A DNA stretch of 64,000 bases. It comes from Lophius americanus (taxonomy: Eukaryota; Chordata; Actinopteri; Lophiiformes; Lophiidae). Numbering within the stretch: the stretch's first letter is position 1; each line of letters begins with the position of its first letter. Shown piece by piece: positions 21,761 to 34,200 of the stretch. The translations under genes were made by a program, and so were the position numbers. The notes under the pieces are model-generated. The model did no database searches. It had not been told where the DNA came from and was given only the letters and a program-made list of their open reading frames with translations. The stretch spans positions 992,001 through 1,056,000 of the forward strand of contig JBBDHG010000151.1 of assembly GCA_037951165.1 (NCBI GenBank), read 5' to 3'.

Positions 21761-24700
21761 ATGCCGAGGACCAAGAAGAGGACCAAGGGTAAGTAGGCGC
21801 GCTGCCGCATTGCTTTGGCCTTGCTTGTTTGATTTCCGCATGCTGATGGTATTTGTAGTTTTTTACGTTTTGTTAGCCCATCGAGCCTAAGCTAGCGTGT
21901 TAAGAGTAAGAACTACAAACACAAAGCTAACTCGCAGTGTTCAAACAAAGCTAACTAGCAGTGGTCACACAAGAGTTACATTAAAGCTTTACCTTACACC
22001 ACATTCAGTCGGTGGTTAGTTTTATAATAATCGGTAAACGTTAAAAATAGCCATTCAGAAATTAATAATTCAAAAGAATGAATGAAATAGTTGATGCATA
22101 TCTGGCTGGAGCTAACGATAGCTAGTTCAGCTCCCTATTAGGAAAATAAAGCTTTTTGTTGCCTTTTGACATTTATTAAAACAATTATTAGCTACCTATA
22201 TGACTACCTTTACGAATTTAAATGAATAATACTATTTAAATGAGTCGATTTTTTACAAATGTCCTGTGTGTCTTCACAACAAAGACCAAGCATGGTCGTG
22301 TCGTCCACCGCTTGACCTCATTTCAACAATAGCTGGATTTGTGGCATCTGTTACTTTTCCAAAACTTAAAATACTACAGTTCATTCAGTAGATAACCGAT
22401 TGGTATAGTTTTAAAAACTGAGTTTGTATTTATTAGCGACAGAAAACGATTATTGTGGGCTACAACAAGGGGCGAGGGTAAAGGGGCGGTGCCCAGCCGG
22501 TTCTCTGAAATCAGCTGTGGAGGGGGGCGGGGGAGGTCCACGTCAACACACACACAGAAAGAAATGGACTCTTTAAAGCACTTTAGCTGAAGTAGCCACT
22601 TATAACGTTTTAAGTATTACAGCACAGTCACTCTTGCTCGTGACTTCCGTATGATGTGTTCGTGCAGTATAACGAATGCTTTTTCTCACACCAGCAGCAG
22701 CAGACGCCTGTTGAGTTACTTTTTTTAATTAAAGTACAAGGGACTCGTGCTGCGTTCAAGGCGTCTCGGCCACCCCAATTACGGAATTTCAAACCTCTGA
22801 AAAAACATCTGTGTACATGATGAACTCCGAAATTAACATTGGTCTTGTAATCGACCTGTTATGTTCACATCAATAACACTCAATATTACTATATGGCTAA
22901 TAAAGGCTAAACTGTGAGACTGGCCACTTTATTTATATGGTAAGAATGCAAAAATATAACCAGTGTTGCTTCAGAGGAATAACGTTTTGGGTTTATAATC
23001 TTTTTGGGGACCTGGGGGTTTGCATCATTTTCCGTGTGCTGGAGTGGATTCCCTCCAACAAAAAACGTGCAAATTAGATGAATGTTTTCATACTAAAATT
23101 GTATATTACTGTATGTGTGAGTAGTTGTTGAAGTGCTGGTCCTCTGATAAACTGTTGACTCATCCAGTGTGTAGCTCACCCAATATCAGTTGACGTAGGC
23201 TCCAGTCCTCTGACAGATAAAGGATATGCTATTTTCCACGACGAAAAAGGCTTCAGTGATGAAACTTAGAAGAGAAATACCTGTTATAAAAACACTTATA
23301 ACTATATTGCAGTATTTATAGGTTGTTTTTCATAACAAAAACTGTACAACCAAATCTCTTCATTTAGAATACTACAATATTTTCACTTATTTTTAGCTGT
23401 GAAAACTTTCAGGTAGACCTTTATATGTGACGTTGCGCTCGGCATCTATGCAAACATGCGGCGATTCGCTGCATTCAAGATATCCTTAAACTCTATATTA
23501 TACTAGAATATCTGACGGGATTTCCGCTTCCAGTTAAATATATGGACAGCATGAGTTTCGGGGCTGAAGAGTTTCATCCGTTTCACATGATTTCTTTCAA
23601 GTCAAGCAAAGCCAGGGTTTTTTCCGATATTTAATGAGCGTATCATTGAGGTCTGCAGTTTTTTATTACATCTTGATATTTTCACTGAAAAAAGGCCTTT
23701 CTGTGCTGATGATCTTCTAGACTTGAGAAAATCTGCCGTAGCAGAAGAACATACACTTGTGCTGAGCAATATTATGCCGTTCAAAGAGTATTCTCCATTA
23801 AGCTGGATTTGACCGATGTCCCGGCAACCTGAGCAAAATGTCATAATTACCCAGTCAACAGAAGTGTAGGCCGCCCTCGACCCCGACAACATCGCGTGTT
23901 TTCACACGAGATAATGAAAGTACAGCAGGAGCATGTAAAGGTTTGTCCAGATTAGATAACGGCAGTATTTCGTACAGCACCTGTGTTTCGTGTTGGTTAT
24001 GTAATGAACTCACAAAGACCGATGTATACGTTTACATTGTACTGAATGATTTCCTAATATTTCCTCTCTTCATGTCTTTCTCTCCAGGCGGGCAGCACGG
24101 ACATGTGCAGCCTTTCAGTGATGAGGACGTCTCCATTGAGACCCTCAGTCATTGCAGCAGTTTCAGTGACGCCACCAGTGTGGCAGATGAAGGTACATTT
24201 GGAACGTATAATCAATGTAAAGCTCAATATATCCGATGTTTGGCGCTCACGCAATGCTATCAATAATGTAAGACATATCAAAAATGTCCTTTCCTGATAT
24301 GGTGGCAGGTGGAGAAGCCACTGAGGACACGGCCCAGGAGGATTTCCAGTACAAGCTGAAGGGGTTCATAGACAGCACGGTGGATAAGAGGTAGTTTCAC
24401 CGGACGATCACAAACAGACAGCTCACACATATCTGATCTCGGCGTTCAAGCTGTGGGAATTGAGTAACTTGACTAAAATGTCTCGTGGAATATTGGACAT
24501 ATATCTTCCAAGAACATCCAGGAGTGTATTTTTTAAGTAGATGCAATTAATAAGTCAGGTTTTTATTCCATAAATTGAAAATATGAATTTGACTTTTTGT
24601 TACTAGAATAATATCTATTGCTTTCCCAGCCCACTGGGTGGTGCTGTAGTTAATAAAGCAAATATGGAGGCATCTGAGGCGGTTAAAGTACATTGCTATC

Positions 24701-27700
24701 CGCTTTTACATCAAACATTTGAACCTGTTTGAGATTTCTTTTTTATCTTTACAAAGGATTGATGAACTAGGTATGTTTTAATGGAATGAAAAATGCTTTG
24801 AACACCAGGCTTCACCTCGCAAACTACCTCCCAGCGGATGTCTCAGCCACGTAGAGCGGCGCTCACATTGAATCTGCACCCCCGGGAAAAAAAATTAAAT
24901 GACTGTTTTTCTTATTAATGTTGCGTTTGTCATCTAAACTAATTCGGCTTCCTCCAGTGATTGATCGGCACAAAATCACGCTCCTTGAAATTGGTTCTCG
25001 TTTTGAGACTTCACTTTCATGCGTCTCTCTAAAGTCGGCTTTATGTTGCTGGCGAGCGAGAATCGTGCGTTTGACGCCTACAATGAACGTTTGTGTTTCT
25101 GTTTCCTCAGTGCTAAGACCAGACAGGGGGCACTGGATGGGCTGAAGACGGCCATGGCCACGCGGATCCTGTACGAGTTCATCTCCGACAGAAGGATGAC
25201 CATCACGGACGGCATCGAGCGCTGCCTCAAGAAAGGTACCAGAAAAGATGAAGCCGTTTCATTGTAATCGGATCCATGTGGTCAAATGTTTTACCTCTGC
25301 GTTGTACTAAAAAAAAAATAAAAGAGCTCCTGAAAGATTCCCCTAGACTGTAGAAATAAAAAAATAACACCTTCTCCCCCTGCTGTGTCAGGCAAAGGTG
25401 AGGAGCAGCGAGCGGCGGCTTCTTTGGCTTGCCTGCTTTGTATCCAGTTGGGCTCAGGCATCGAGAGCGAGGAGGTGTTCAAGACCCTGAAACCCATCTT
25501 CAAGAACATCCTGATAGACGAATCCGCCAGCGTTCTGGCTCGGCAGGCGGTACGTGGCAGAGAAATGTGTTTTTACCGTGACCGTTTGTGGTCGCGCTGC
25601 CGCTCCTTACCTTCTACTATAAATGTTTTGTTGAAAATAAGCACATCTTAATCTTTGTTCTATAGGTGGCGACAAGTTTGGGCGTCTGCACTTTAGTGGC
25701 AGAGGATGACATTCTGGTAAGTTCTGAATATTTATAACATAAAAAGGGTTTCCTTGAACCCCGGCTGCATTAATGTCTCCTGGTGACGTCGGGTCCAAAT
25801 GTTAGCGTTAACATCATGCCTGTCACCTCTGTAGGACGTGCATGCTACCATGGAGGGCTTTGAGAACCTGTTCACCCGGTCCTATACTCGGGCAGATGGT
25901 ACCTGTCCCTCCATCAGCCCTCAGATAAGCCAGCTCCACACCAACGCGCTGCTGTCCTGGGCGCTCCTGCTCACCATCTGCACCTCCAACCAGCTCAAAG
26001 ACATCCTGCACAAGTGAGAACCCATGTCACAGTTAGCAGATAGAGGGCGCTGGGTAATGTTTTCTAATTTAACGGGTGGGCTAATCAAAAAAAAGAGAAA
26101 TGCTCCTGAATTATCATCTCAGGCTGTTTGTGTTCGGAATTGTTCTGGGTGTCAGTGGTTCTGAAGAAACACCCTCATTACCACCTGGAAATATGAATAT
26201 ATATGTCAATCTTCAACCCCAATATGCCAGACGTTGAATAAACCATCAAGTACCAACTAATGTAGCGTGAGGTTTATTCCTCATTTACCACAGAATTCCT
26301 GCGTCACATGCCTTTAAGTTTAAGTTCTCAGAACCACTAGGGCTGTTTAAAAATGAGAAGAAGTGATTCTGACTGCATGCATTTGTTTTGCAGACACCTG
26401 CCTAAACTGCCCAGACTGCTGGAAAGTGAAGATGTCAACATGAGAATTGCAGCAGGAGAGACCATCGCCCTCCTTTTTGAGATGGCCAGAGACATGGACT
26501 TTGTAAGTTTAACCCTGGGGCCGTTTTTTTAATTAAATGGCATTCCATAAATTTCCATTAGACCCGAATGTCTTGAACACACTTATTCATGTAAATCACT
26601 CCCATTCCTAGGAGGAATTAAAGGCTGAGCAGAGGCCAGAATAGTGCGAAAATGAATGGCCTTCATATTTATTGTTTTATTGTGATGATGATGATAATTA
26701 TTAAAAGGTGAATTCCCTTTGATGTTTCCACCCCTCATTATTAGCGGCGAGGGGGCCCGAGGTTCTCGCTCGGAGGCGGACGAGCTTCACTGATGCAACC
26801 CTCTCGTGTAATATCGCATTATGCCTGTTATTCCTGTTCGGAGCTGTGAACCACTGGGACTGAATTAAGAGACTTTTGTTTTTACTGAAATGTGTGGCTC
26901 CTTTACTGATAATCAGTTTCTGTGTATACACACCTTTTTTTTTACGGTCTGTTTTTGTTCATGAAGGCAGTATCGTCTCTGTCTGCTTCCATTCAGGACT
27001 TTGAGTTTCATGACTGGGACAACTTGTGCGATAAACTGAACGCGTTGGCTAAAGACTGCAACAAACACCGAGCCAAGACGGACAAGAGGAAGCAGCGCTC
27101 GGTGTTCAGGGACGTACTCAGGGCTGTGGAGGTGCGTGTTTGACCGATGAGCCTCAATCTCTTTTAGTCGCTGCTCCCTTTTTCGGGTTTTAACTTTTTC
27201 TTCTCACCACCGTGTCTTTGTCTTCCAGGAGGGCGACTTCCAGTCTGAGACCATCCGCTTTGGGACGGAGCGCATGACCATCGATAGCTGGGTCCGAAAG
27301 AGGACGTACGACGCCTTCAGAGAGTTTGTGGGCTCTGGGATGAACTACCACCTACAGGTACTCTTTCTTTTTTCAGAGCTTCACATTAATGTGTAGCCAA
27401 ATGCCAAAGCAGAGAATGTGATTGCATGGAAGATTTTTATTTATTTTTAAATGGAACGGCGCTGCAGAGTCATGAAGTTGGGCTCGAAGCGACCGAAGCA
27501 TGACTCGGCACTAAAACACAATGGCGAGTCTGACGCAGGAAGATGCATAGATTTTGGAAAGTTAATTAGTGGTGTGGTTGGTACCAGTGCTATAATAAAA
27601 AACAGAACTGCAACATTTCACAAGTAAACATGAGATAATGGAACGTATCTAACATCCCAGCATCTTTATATTTGCTACCATGACGCTGCTGCTCAGATCG

Positions 27701-28065
27701 TGTGAGGTTCATGTGAGGCCGATGATTGGGTAGGAGTGTTTCTAACAATGTGGTTCTGCTTCTCAAATCAGGGCAATGAACTGATGAGAGATGTTTTTGA
27801 ACTGGGACCACCAATATTGGTTGACGCAGCCACAATGAAAGCCATGAAGATCTCTCGCTTTGAAAGGGTACGTGTCAACGCACGGGTTACGAAGACCCTC
27901 ACGAGTCACCGCCCACCTCAATCATGCCGTATTATACTATGTCATATGACTCATAAGGTTCCCTCTTCTTCTCTCCAGCACCTCCACAACTCTGCTGCCT
28001 TCAAGGCTCGGACCAAGGCCATGAGCAAGATCAGGGACAAGCGGGTCGACGTGGGCGAATTTTAA
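21761..28065 (+). CDS. ifrd1: Interferon-related developmental regulator 1 (12 coding exons, 427 aa)
   Basis: Coding exons: 21761-21788, 24088-24192, 24309-24390, 25111-25235, 25392-25549, 25666-25716, 25835-26013, 26394-26502, 26997-27131, 27229-27357, 27772-27867, 27979-28065. All eleven introns are GT-AG and the phases join without a break (1284 nt including TAA). Recognition rests on the acidic N-terminal motif VQPFSDEDVSIETLSHCS (residues 17-34), ERCLKKGKGEEQRAA near 107-121, KHRAKTDKRKQRSVFRDVLR (302-321), and the C-terminal FERHLHNSAAFKARTKA block ending in RDKRVDVGEF. The N-terminal SDEDxSIET motif favours IFRD1 over IFRD2. The IFRD helical-repeat domain fills most of residues 50-330, followed by the IFRD C-terminal domain. 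Known family role: stress- and growth-factor-induced nuclear/cytoplasmic co-regulator that works with HDAC/Sin3 complexes in muscle, gut and neutrophil differentiation; the paralogue IFRD2 binds inactive ribosomes. The protein is slightly shorter than the roughly 450-aa mammalian form because the Ala/Gly-rich N-terminal stretch is absent. The start has A at -3 and follows two uORFs. Confidence 0.96.
21789..24087 (+). other. ifrd1 intron 1 (2.3 kb)
   Basis: This is by far the longest intron; the others range from about 97 to 720 nt. It carries a G-rich block at 22469-22537. No ORF I recognise, no RNA gene and no transposon were seen inside it. The other introns are also plain, apart from an AT-rich segment near 24570-24600 that resembles 43480-43530. 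Confidence 0.8.
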
Positions 28066-28446
28066 CCTCCTTTTTCAACCGTGGCGTCTATTTATCGAGC
28101 TTGTTTATAGAGGAATCATCATGTCTTTGTGTTCACGTGTTCCGCCCTCCGACCTGTACGTTATCCAACTCGTTCTCGGAAGGCCGATCTATCGCAGAGC
28201 TTCTGCGCCGCAGCAATTTTTTTCAAAACTGCCTTTTCAGCCCAGCGGGAGCGGCGGCGTCTTTGAGAGATGTCGTCTAGAGTTTACCTTTAATATATCC
28301 ACACGTTAACACAATTATTGTACATACAGTCTTGGTTAGTTTTTCTCATTTTGTTTACCTTGATTATGTGGCCTTTCATGAATATACTTTGTGTAGATTC
28401 GTGGAGCGTTTGTCCTTGCACCGTGTCGTCCATGTCGTTATCGTGC

Positions 28447-28467
28447 GTGTGTGTGTGTGTGTGTGTG
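28447..28467 (+). repeat. (GT)n microsatellite in the ifrd1 3' UTR
   Basis: About ten uninterrupted GT units lie inside the predicted 3' UTR. In RNA this is a GU repeat, a possible CELF/TDP-43-type binding tract. Confidence 0.9.
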
Positions 28468-28591
28468 CTCGATGACTCGTGTTGAGTTGCACTACCTTGA
28501 TGACAGGTAGTTGGTTGTTGGTTTAGAACCCTGGTCGACATTGTGCTCCTGTCTTTTTTTTAGAAAATGTAACTGGGGCCGAGGTGGAACA

Positions 28592-28597
28592 AATAAA
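28592..28597 (+). terminator. ifrd1 polyadenylation signal AATAAA
   Basis: AATAAA lies 527 nt after the ifrd1 stop, with a GT-rich stretch (CAGCTGTGTGATGAGG) about 20 nt downstream that can serve as the downstream element. This gives a 3' UTR of about 550 nt containing a (GT)n run at 28447-28467. Confidence 0.75.
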
Positions 28598-28619
28598 AGA
28601 ACAATAGCCCCAGCTGTGT

Positions 28620-30454
28620 GATGAGGGGCCAGCAGGCATCAAGTCTTGTGTCATTCATTTTAATGGGTCTACTCTCCTGTTATAACCTATGTTATAACAC
28701 CTCCTATTTAAGATTTGAAAGCTGGGCAGCAAGACACTGCAGCTTCAGAATGATGGGGTCAAAGGTCATACCCTGGTCAGAATTAAAGCAGGGTTCCTGA
28801 TGGATCTTAAAAAAATACTTGATACCAAAAACTGTTACTGGTAGCGTTAAGGTGTCGTGTATGAAGTGTTTATGTCAATATGGGTCATGTGACGGAACTC
28901 CAACAAAACACATTTACCACTACACTTATTTGCACTGGAATAGATAAAACTACAGTGTAAACAATTTAGTTTTACTTTGTAGATATCTGAGCGTGGGATG
29001 TTTCTTTTTATTTGCCTTATAGTTTTTTTTGATCCGTATGGGTTTAAGATTGTTGTTTATGATGGTTTTAAAGTCATTAATTCGTGAAACCCTGCAGTTT
29101 AAAAAAAAAAAAAAAAAATTTTATGAACATGTTTTCATTCCTCAACTTCGTCCAGTCTAGTTTCATAAATATATGTACACATTTTAAAGTGAAATTAACT
29201 TTTTCGTTAATTGGTTGGTTAAGTGTTTTGGTATTTGCAGTTTTGTTTATAATAATCACCATTTAATCAATCTTAGATCCTAATATTAACGCCTCCTGCA
29301 GAACCGACTCAGGGAATTATATTTCCTCTAGCATAATAATGCATTTGTTTAATGTTATTAATAATCATTGGAGTAGCATCCTAAAAAATCTATCTACTTA
29401 CAATTTGTTTTGTAATAAAGAAATTGTAAAAAAAAAAAAAAAAAGGTTGGAGCTTTAAAAAAATATTTGAGTTATCTGGAATAATGTAAAAATGAAGGAG
29501 TCAGGGTATAATGTGATTAAGGCATTTGTCCTCAAAGGTGTGGGTTAAGGTTTTGTTAAGTTTTAACTAAAGGTTAAAAACACATTTGTCCTTTGAAACT
29601 TTGAGCACCACTTCATTTATTCCAGGACAAAAACCTTTAACATGGATATTAATTCTATAGTTAAATTCAGTTTACAAATGCGTTCAGAGTAATAACCCTT
29701 ATATATAAATCGACTAAGCAAAAACCCACTCGGAAGAGCTTAAAACGTACAAATCTAACTAAAAGCTTAATACTTCTCCTCACTTATAGCTGACTCAGCC
29801 TTTTTAAATCAATTTTATTTAATTCACATTTGATTCTTGGAATATAAACTTTTCCTCTCACAATAAACGATTACATTATTCCCAAGCAAAAATATCCTTA
29901 AAGGTAATTTAGTACTCTATATTTTCACCATTCCCTTAATCATTTTAGCCTTTAGATGAACAAAAATTTACAGTAACACACATATCTTTAATATATTTTA
30001 GAAAGTCAGTTTTTAAGTTTATTTATATATATTGAGTATAAAGTTTGTACATGTGTGTTTGTCGCTGCCCAGCGTTCAGACTGGAAGGAGAAAGAAGACT
30101 TTCCTTGTAAAGGGAATCTTGACAGTGACGGCTTTGACTTTGATATTCTGACAGTTATCGTCATCATCCCGGAGGCTTTCCTCTTCGAACCCCCCCAAAA
30201 ACTGTCGGGGACACAGCGGGAGTGAAAATGGGTCTGGGGGTGACAGACTGTCTGCTGGAACCAAAATGATGCGCCGTATAAATCTGCCGTGTCACTTCTC
30301 ATTTTCTCTCCGAGGAGACTTCTGTCTCCCGGTATAAAAAGGAGAAGTTGTGAATGACTTGTCTGCTTCTGCCTGACACTGATGGCTGAGTTAAGATGTT
30401 AAGACTTTTATTCTTCCTCTTCCTCTGACCACAAAGTCAGATGGGTTAACACAT
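28620..30454. other. Noncoding downstream of ifrd1
   Basis: AT-rich. It contains A runs at 29101-29118 and 29428-29444; the second follows AATAAAG at 29417, so it may be the tail of a retroposed transcript. A strong TATA-like TATAAAAAGG lies at 30333-30342 with no gene after it. Confidence 0.6.
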
Positions 30455-30745
30455 CCTTGGATTGTCCAATCTATTTTCTGGTACCACTTCTCCTTTTTCG
30501 GGGTTGTGGTTGGGATGGAGGTCCAGACATGTCACCAGCTCATCACAGGGTCAACAAAAAGAGACAAACGCAATGATCACGTTCTCAATCACACCTTTGG
30601 GGAATTTGGAGTCACATCTCACCTTTATCGTAAGTTTTAAGAACGTTGGAAGGAGGGATCCCATGAGAACATGCCAACCACACAGACACAGACCCTATAT
30701 CCTTTGATGCATTTGAACCCAGAACCTTCTTGATGTGAGTGTCTT
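30455..30745 (+). mobile_element. Common teleost interspersed repeat (decayed)
   Basis: The order of elements matches a very abundant fish repeat: a GGTTGTGGTTGGGATGGAGG stretch, CACCAGCTCATCACAGGGTC, AACAAAAAGAGACAAACGC, GGGGAATTTGGAGTCACATC, GAACATGCCAACCACACAGA and finally TTTGAACCCAGAACCTTCTT. Divergence is high and there is no coding capacity. Class not assigned. Confidence 0.5.
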
Positions 30746-31743
30746 AAGGGAACCAGTTGAAGAGGTTCGGGCATCTGTTTGGGTTTTTTCGTGGATGGAG
30801 ACACCAGGGTAGACCCAGAACTCGGGGATTACATATTCTATCTCACCCTGACATGCTATGCTTAACCGGTAAATCACAAGACGCGAGACCCCAGTCTTGT
30901 AGTTATTGGCGAGGGGTCGAAATGGGAAGGCTGTGCAGCAGGACAGGCTGACTGTGAGACACACAGTGGAGCAAGGAGAAAGACAGGATGAAGAGAAAAC
31001 ATGCCGGCAAGATCCCAGACACTGGGGCGGAATGTGACAGGATATGTCTTTTCAAACCATTTAAAATGCCTTTATTGTCACAACATAAGCCGACATGGCA
31101 TCAAACCTTCTGCAGGCAGAAGAACTACTTTTTCTCCGTGGCGATAGCAGACGTGATGATTGCTCCACCTGCAGCCACTGAGAAGCAGGCGAACAACGAG
31201 CTTCAAGTCGCTAAACGTCTCTCCGAAACTAAGTAGAACGTGGTTCTTTAATTCGTTTTTAAATCAAAAATTATCGATTGCATCGGCCTCAAATCTGATT
31301 AACGAGCCTTTGCTTAAGAACCCGCTCGCCATTAAACATTAGATTAGTTTCGCCGTTGACACGTCTGGATCACAAAAACAAATTAATCCCCACAGGTAGT
31401 TGGAAACGGCGGCGAGAATGCTTAATGGACTGTCTGTATTATTCATATTTCATCACCGTCTGCAGAGAAAAATCCTCGCCGGGCAATTAAGCGGGATAAA
31501 TGAGGATCAAACGAGCCAGAGATGGGATAAGTTATCTTCCATTGAATCAATAATTAGCTGCATTTATGTGTTGTTATGTGCTCAACGCAATTTACTACTT
31601 GAATCCCCTCGCCGTCGCACCGACTCACTGGTAAGGGCTTTGTAGGAAAAGGCCGTTTGCTCAAGGGGTGGAATATAACTCGATGGAATCCGACCTGTGG
31701 TCGTACGGAGGAGCGGAACCATGAAAGAAAACGCACTTTCAAC

Positions 31744-31767
31744 CTCCTCCTCCTCCTCCTCCTCCTG
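31744..31767 (+). repeat. (CTC)n trinucleotide repeat followed by (TTG)4
   Basis: About eight CTC units, then TGTTGTTGTTG. Confidence 0.9.
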
Positions 31768-32075
31768 TTGTTGTTGTGGCTCTCCCCGACTGATTGCAGC
31801 CGTTGACGGCTTGATTGCGCAAATGAGCGTCCTGTTTCAGCTGATTGACCTTTCGAGGCGATGGATTTGCGCCGGGGAGCTTTTTCTATCATTCAAGCTA
31901 ACGTGTTGTAATACCGCGTCGCGTTTGATCGGTCGCCGCGCGGAGACGCTGTCAGCCGGTCATTACCATAGCTGGTTAGGCATCCCTTCTTGAGTTAAGC
32001 TTTCCATCCATCATGTTATGCAGTGTCGAGGAAAACGGGTGTTTGTGTGTGTGTCAACAGCAAACACAAATACAA

Positions 32076-32098
32076 ACACACACACACACACACACACC
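32076..32098 (+). repeat. (CA)n microsatellite facing a short (GT)n
   Basis: About eleven CA units. A short GTGTGTGTGTG run at 32044-32054 faces it 22 bp upstream. Confidence 0.9.
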
Positions 32099-32830
32099 TT
32101 CCAGATGGACGCTTTCCAACACCTCACCAGGTTCATGTATTTATTCCATCGAGCGGCCTCTTCCCTTCCTCTGCTGTCTGCAATCATGATGCATGTTTCC
32201 ATCAGAGAGCGATTTGTCACGCCCTCCGCCAACTTCTACGCCGCAATATTCCTCAAAATGATTTCTTCAGGTTCGTTGGCGGTGAAAGCTTTTTTGCTCC
32301 TTTCGACGCTCTTCCGGGAGAACATCGCCATTCATCAGGTTGTCTGTGGAGCAATCAGGTTAGATGTGTGTGTGGACTTGCTAAAGCAGGACCATGCTGA
32401 CCCCCTTGGAGACCGCCGCTGTCCGTGTCCGTGTTGACCCAGGCGGCAGGGTTTGATCCAACCTTTGTGTTGATATCACACCGGAGGAGATGTGATGGAT
32501 GCTTTTCCTTCATGTGGGATATTGCACACATCATCACCATGACAGCACAGCAATCATTGTTTGAGCACTTGTTTACCTGATCAACCATAACTTTAGAACC
32601 ACTGTTACAACGGCGCCCGTCAGTGAGGGGGATATATTTTACACAGGAAGTTCATATTTTGTCCTCAACGTTTATTTGTTGGAAGCAGGAAGAAAAAAAA
32701 GGGTCAACTGAGCAAAAACTTTTCTTTTTTCTCAGATAAGAAATGAAACATTTGAAGTTAACTGGGACGACGTCGTTTATGATTAACGACGTTGGACGCG
32801 TCCCTTTCGCAGGTTTTCCAGGTGCTAGTT

Positions 32831-32990
32831 GGACCCAGAACTCGCTGGAGGGACTATAAATCGCATTTGGCCTGGGAACGCCTTTGGATCCCCCAGGATG
32901 AGCTGGAGAGTTTTCCAGGAGAGGGGAACATCTGGAATACCTTTCTTAGCCTGCTGCCATTTTGACCCGACTCCAGATAAACGGAAGAAA
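32831..32990 (+). mobile_element. LINE ORF2 C-terminal fragment
   Basis: An open stretch of 44 codons (32831-32965) reads GPRTRWRDYKSHLAWERLWI, continues PQDELESFPGEGNIWNTFLS, and ends LLPF and a stop. It is followed by CCCGACTCCAGATAAACGGA and AGAAAATGG, a common teleost LINE 3' end. Only the last part of the ORF remains. A more decayed copy of the same block starts near 30805 (CAGGGTAGACCCAGAACTCG). Confidence 0.65.
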
Positions 32991-33049
32991 ATGGAACAGA
33001 CCGGAACTCAAACCTCCTCTTTCTATCTTTCTCAAACCGCGCCGTAATG

Positions 33050-33980
33050 GAATGCTGGTTTCCCTTCTAGAAAATGTAAAATAAAACTCTCAAACAATCA
33101 TTCCCTGAAATCCTAATAGCATAATAAAACAAATATTATTTTTTTCCCTAACATATTTTTGGTTGTTGTAGTGTTTACAGTATTCTTGGCTGCAAAAAAT
33201 AATTCAAATGGAGTTTGTTGCTGAAAAAGGTTTGTTCTAGACTTTTACCCCTCACACACAGAAGAGCTGACATTCCTTGACATGAGAAATAAATATTTAA
33301 AATGATTATCTGCATCCAGAAATCAGAAATGCCAATTATGTCATCTATGAGTTTAACGTGTCTTAGAATAGGGCTAAAAAGTGAATAAGGGTTACATGAA
33401 ATGTCTCTATTCTAGAGGCAATAACCTCCTTAATTCTCTGCACAATAGTCCATGAAGACGTGATAATTGTTTAATTGGTGTCTCACTCCATTACCCAAGA
33501 CATTTATGTGAGGACATATTCATTTTGAGTTAATACAAAGGTATAGCACTGCAGCATAATGATATTTCCAGGCACGTATAGTCACTAAAGCAGAGAGAAG
33601 TGTGTTTGCATACAGCGGATACTAGATGTGGTCAGAACTTCATACAAAACTGGACATAAATCAAAGTACACACGTGTTTTAGGTTGTATCTACTGAGCCT
33701 AAAACGTTATCTTATACGTACTGGGCCTGTTGCCTCCTTAAAAAAGGACTTAAAAGCTACCAGACTTAATTAGTAACTGGTTGCAGCCGGACTAAACACA
33801 CGAACGCCTCTTCAATCTCATCAAACCTTAGAAAAGACCATTTTCAGACGCCGGACGTTGACTTGTAGGTCTCACTAGTAGCACGCTCTGTCAAAATCAA
33901 AAGGAATTCCACAAGAAAGGAAACAGATAGAAGAAGATATTTCTCACGCCCTGGGACTACAGATGGACAAGACTTGGAGG
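33050..33980. other. Noncoding, nothing recognised
   Basis: AT-rich and without repeats or open frames I can interpret, up to the Tc1 fragment at 33985. Confidence 0.6.
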
Positions 33981-33984
33981 AATA

Positions 33985-34200
33985 ATGAACTTTCAGTTCC
34001 AATTCCACCTCCGACTGTCTCAAAGGAGTGAAACTAAAGTTTTGGAGTGGCCTAGTCAAAATCTGGACCTGGACCTCATTGAGATGCTGAGGTGGGACCT
34101 GAGAAAGAACACTTCATTCCCAGAAAACTTCTCTAAAGCGGCTGCACTAAAGCAGTTCCTCAAAGCTGAGCTGCAGTTATTTGAATGCAGATGTTGATTC
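33985..34200 (+). mobile_element. Tc1/mariner transposase C-terminal remnant
   Basis: A 70-codon open stretch contains TKVLEWPSQNLDLDLIEMLR followed by WDLRKN, corresponding to the WPxQSPDLNPIExLWxDLK block of Tc1/mariner transposases. The third catalytic acid (E of IEM) is still there, but the SPDLNP core is altered to NLDLDL. No other catalytic motif or terminal repeat is visible nearby. Confidence 0.6.

Larger units (their letters stand above)
31000..32830. other. Noncoding, simple repeats, possible conserved element
   Basis: 31380-31640 has a mixed-composition, TAATTAGCTGCATTTATG-type sequence without repeat features. It is the sort of block that can be a conserved enhancer, though conservation cannot be judged here. 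Confidence 0.4.

Noticed and set aside
22469..22537. G-quadruplex in ifrd1 intron 1
   Set aside because: The G-runs (GGGG, GGG, GGGG, then a long G run) do not give four clean runs with short loops in one tract. Kept only as a G-rich note.
23602..23892. 96-codon minus-strand frame in ifrd1 intron 1
   Set aside because: Intronic, without domain, and no conserved feature visible.
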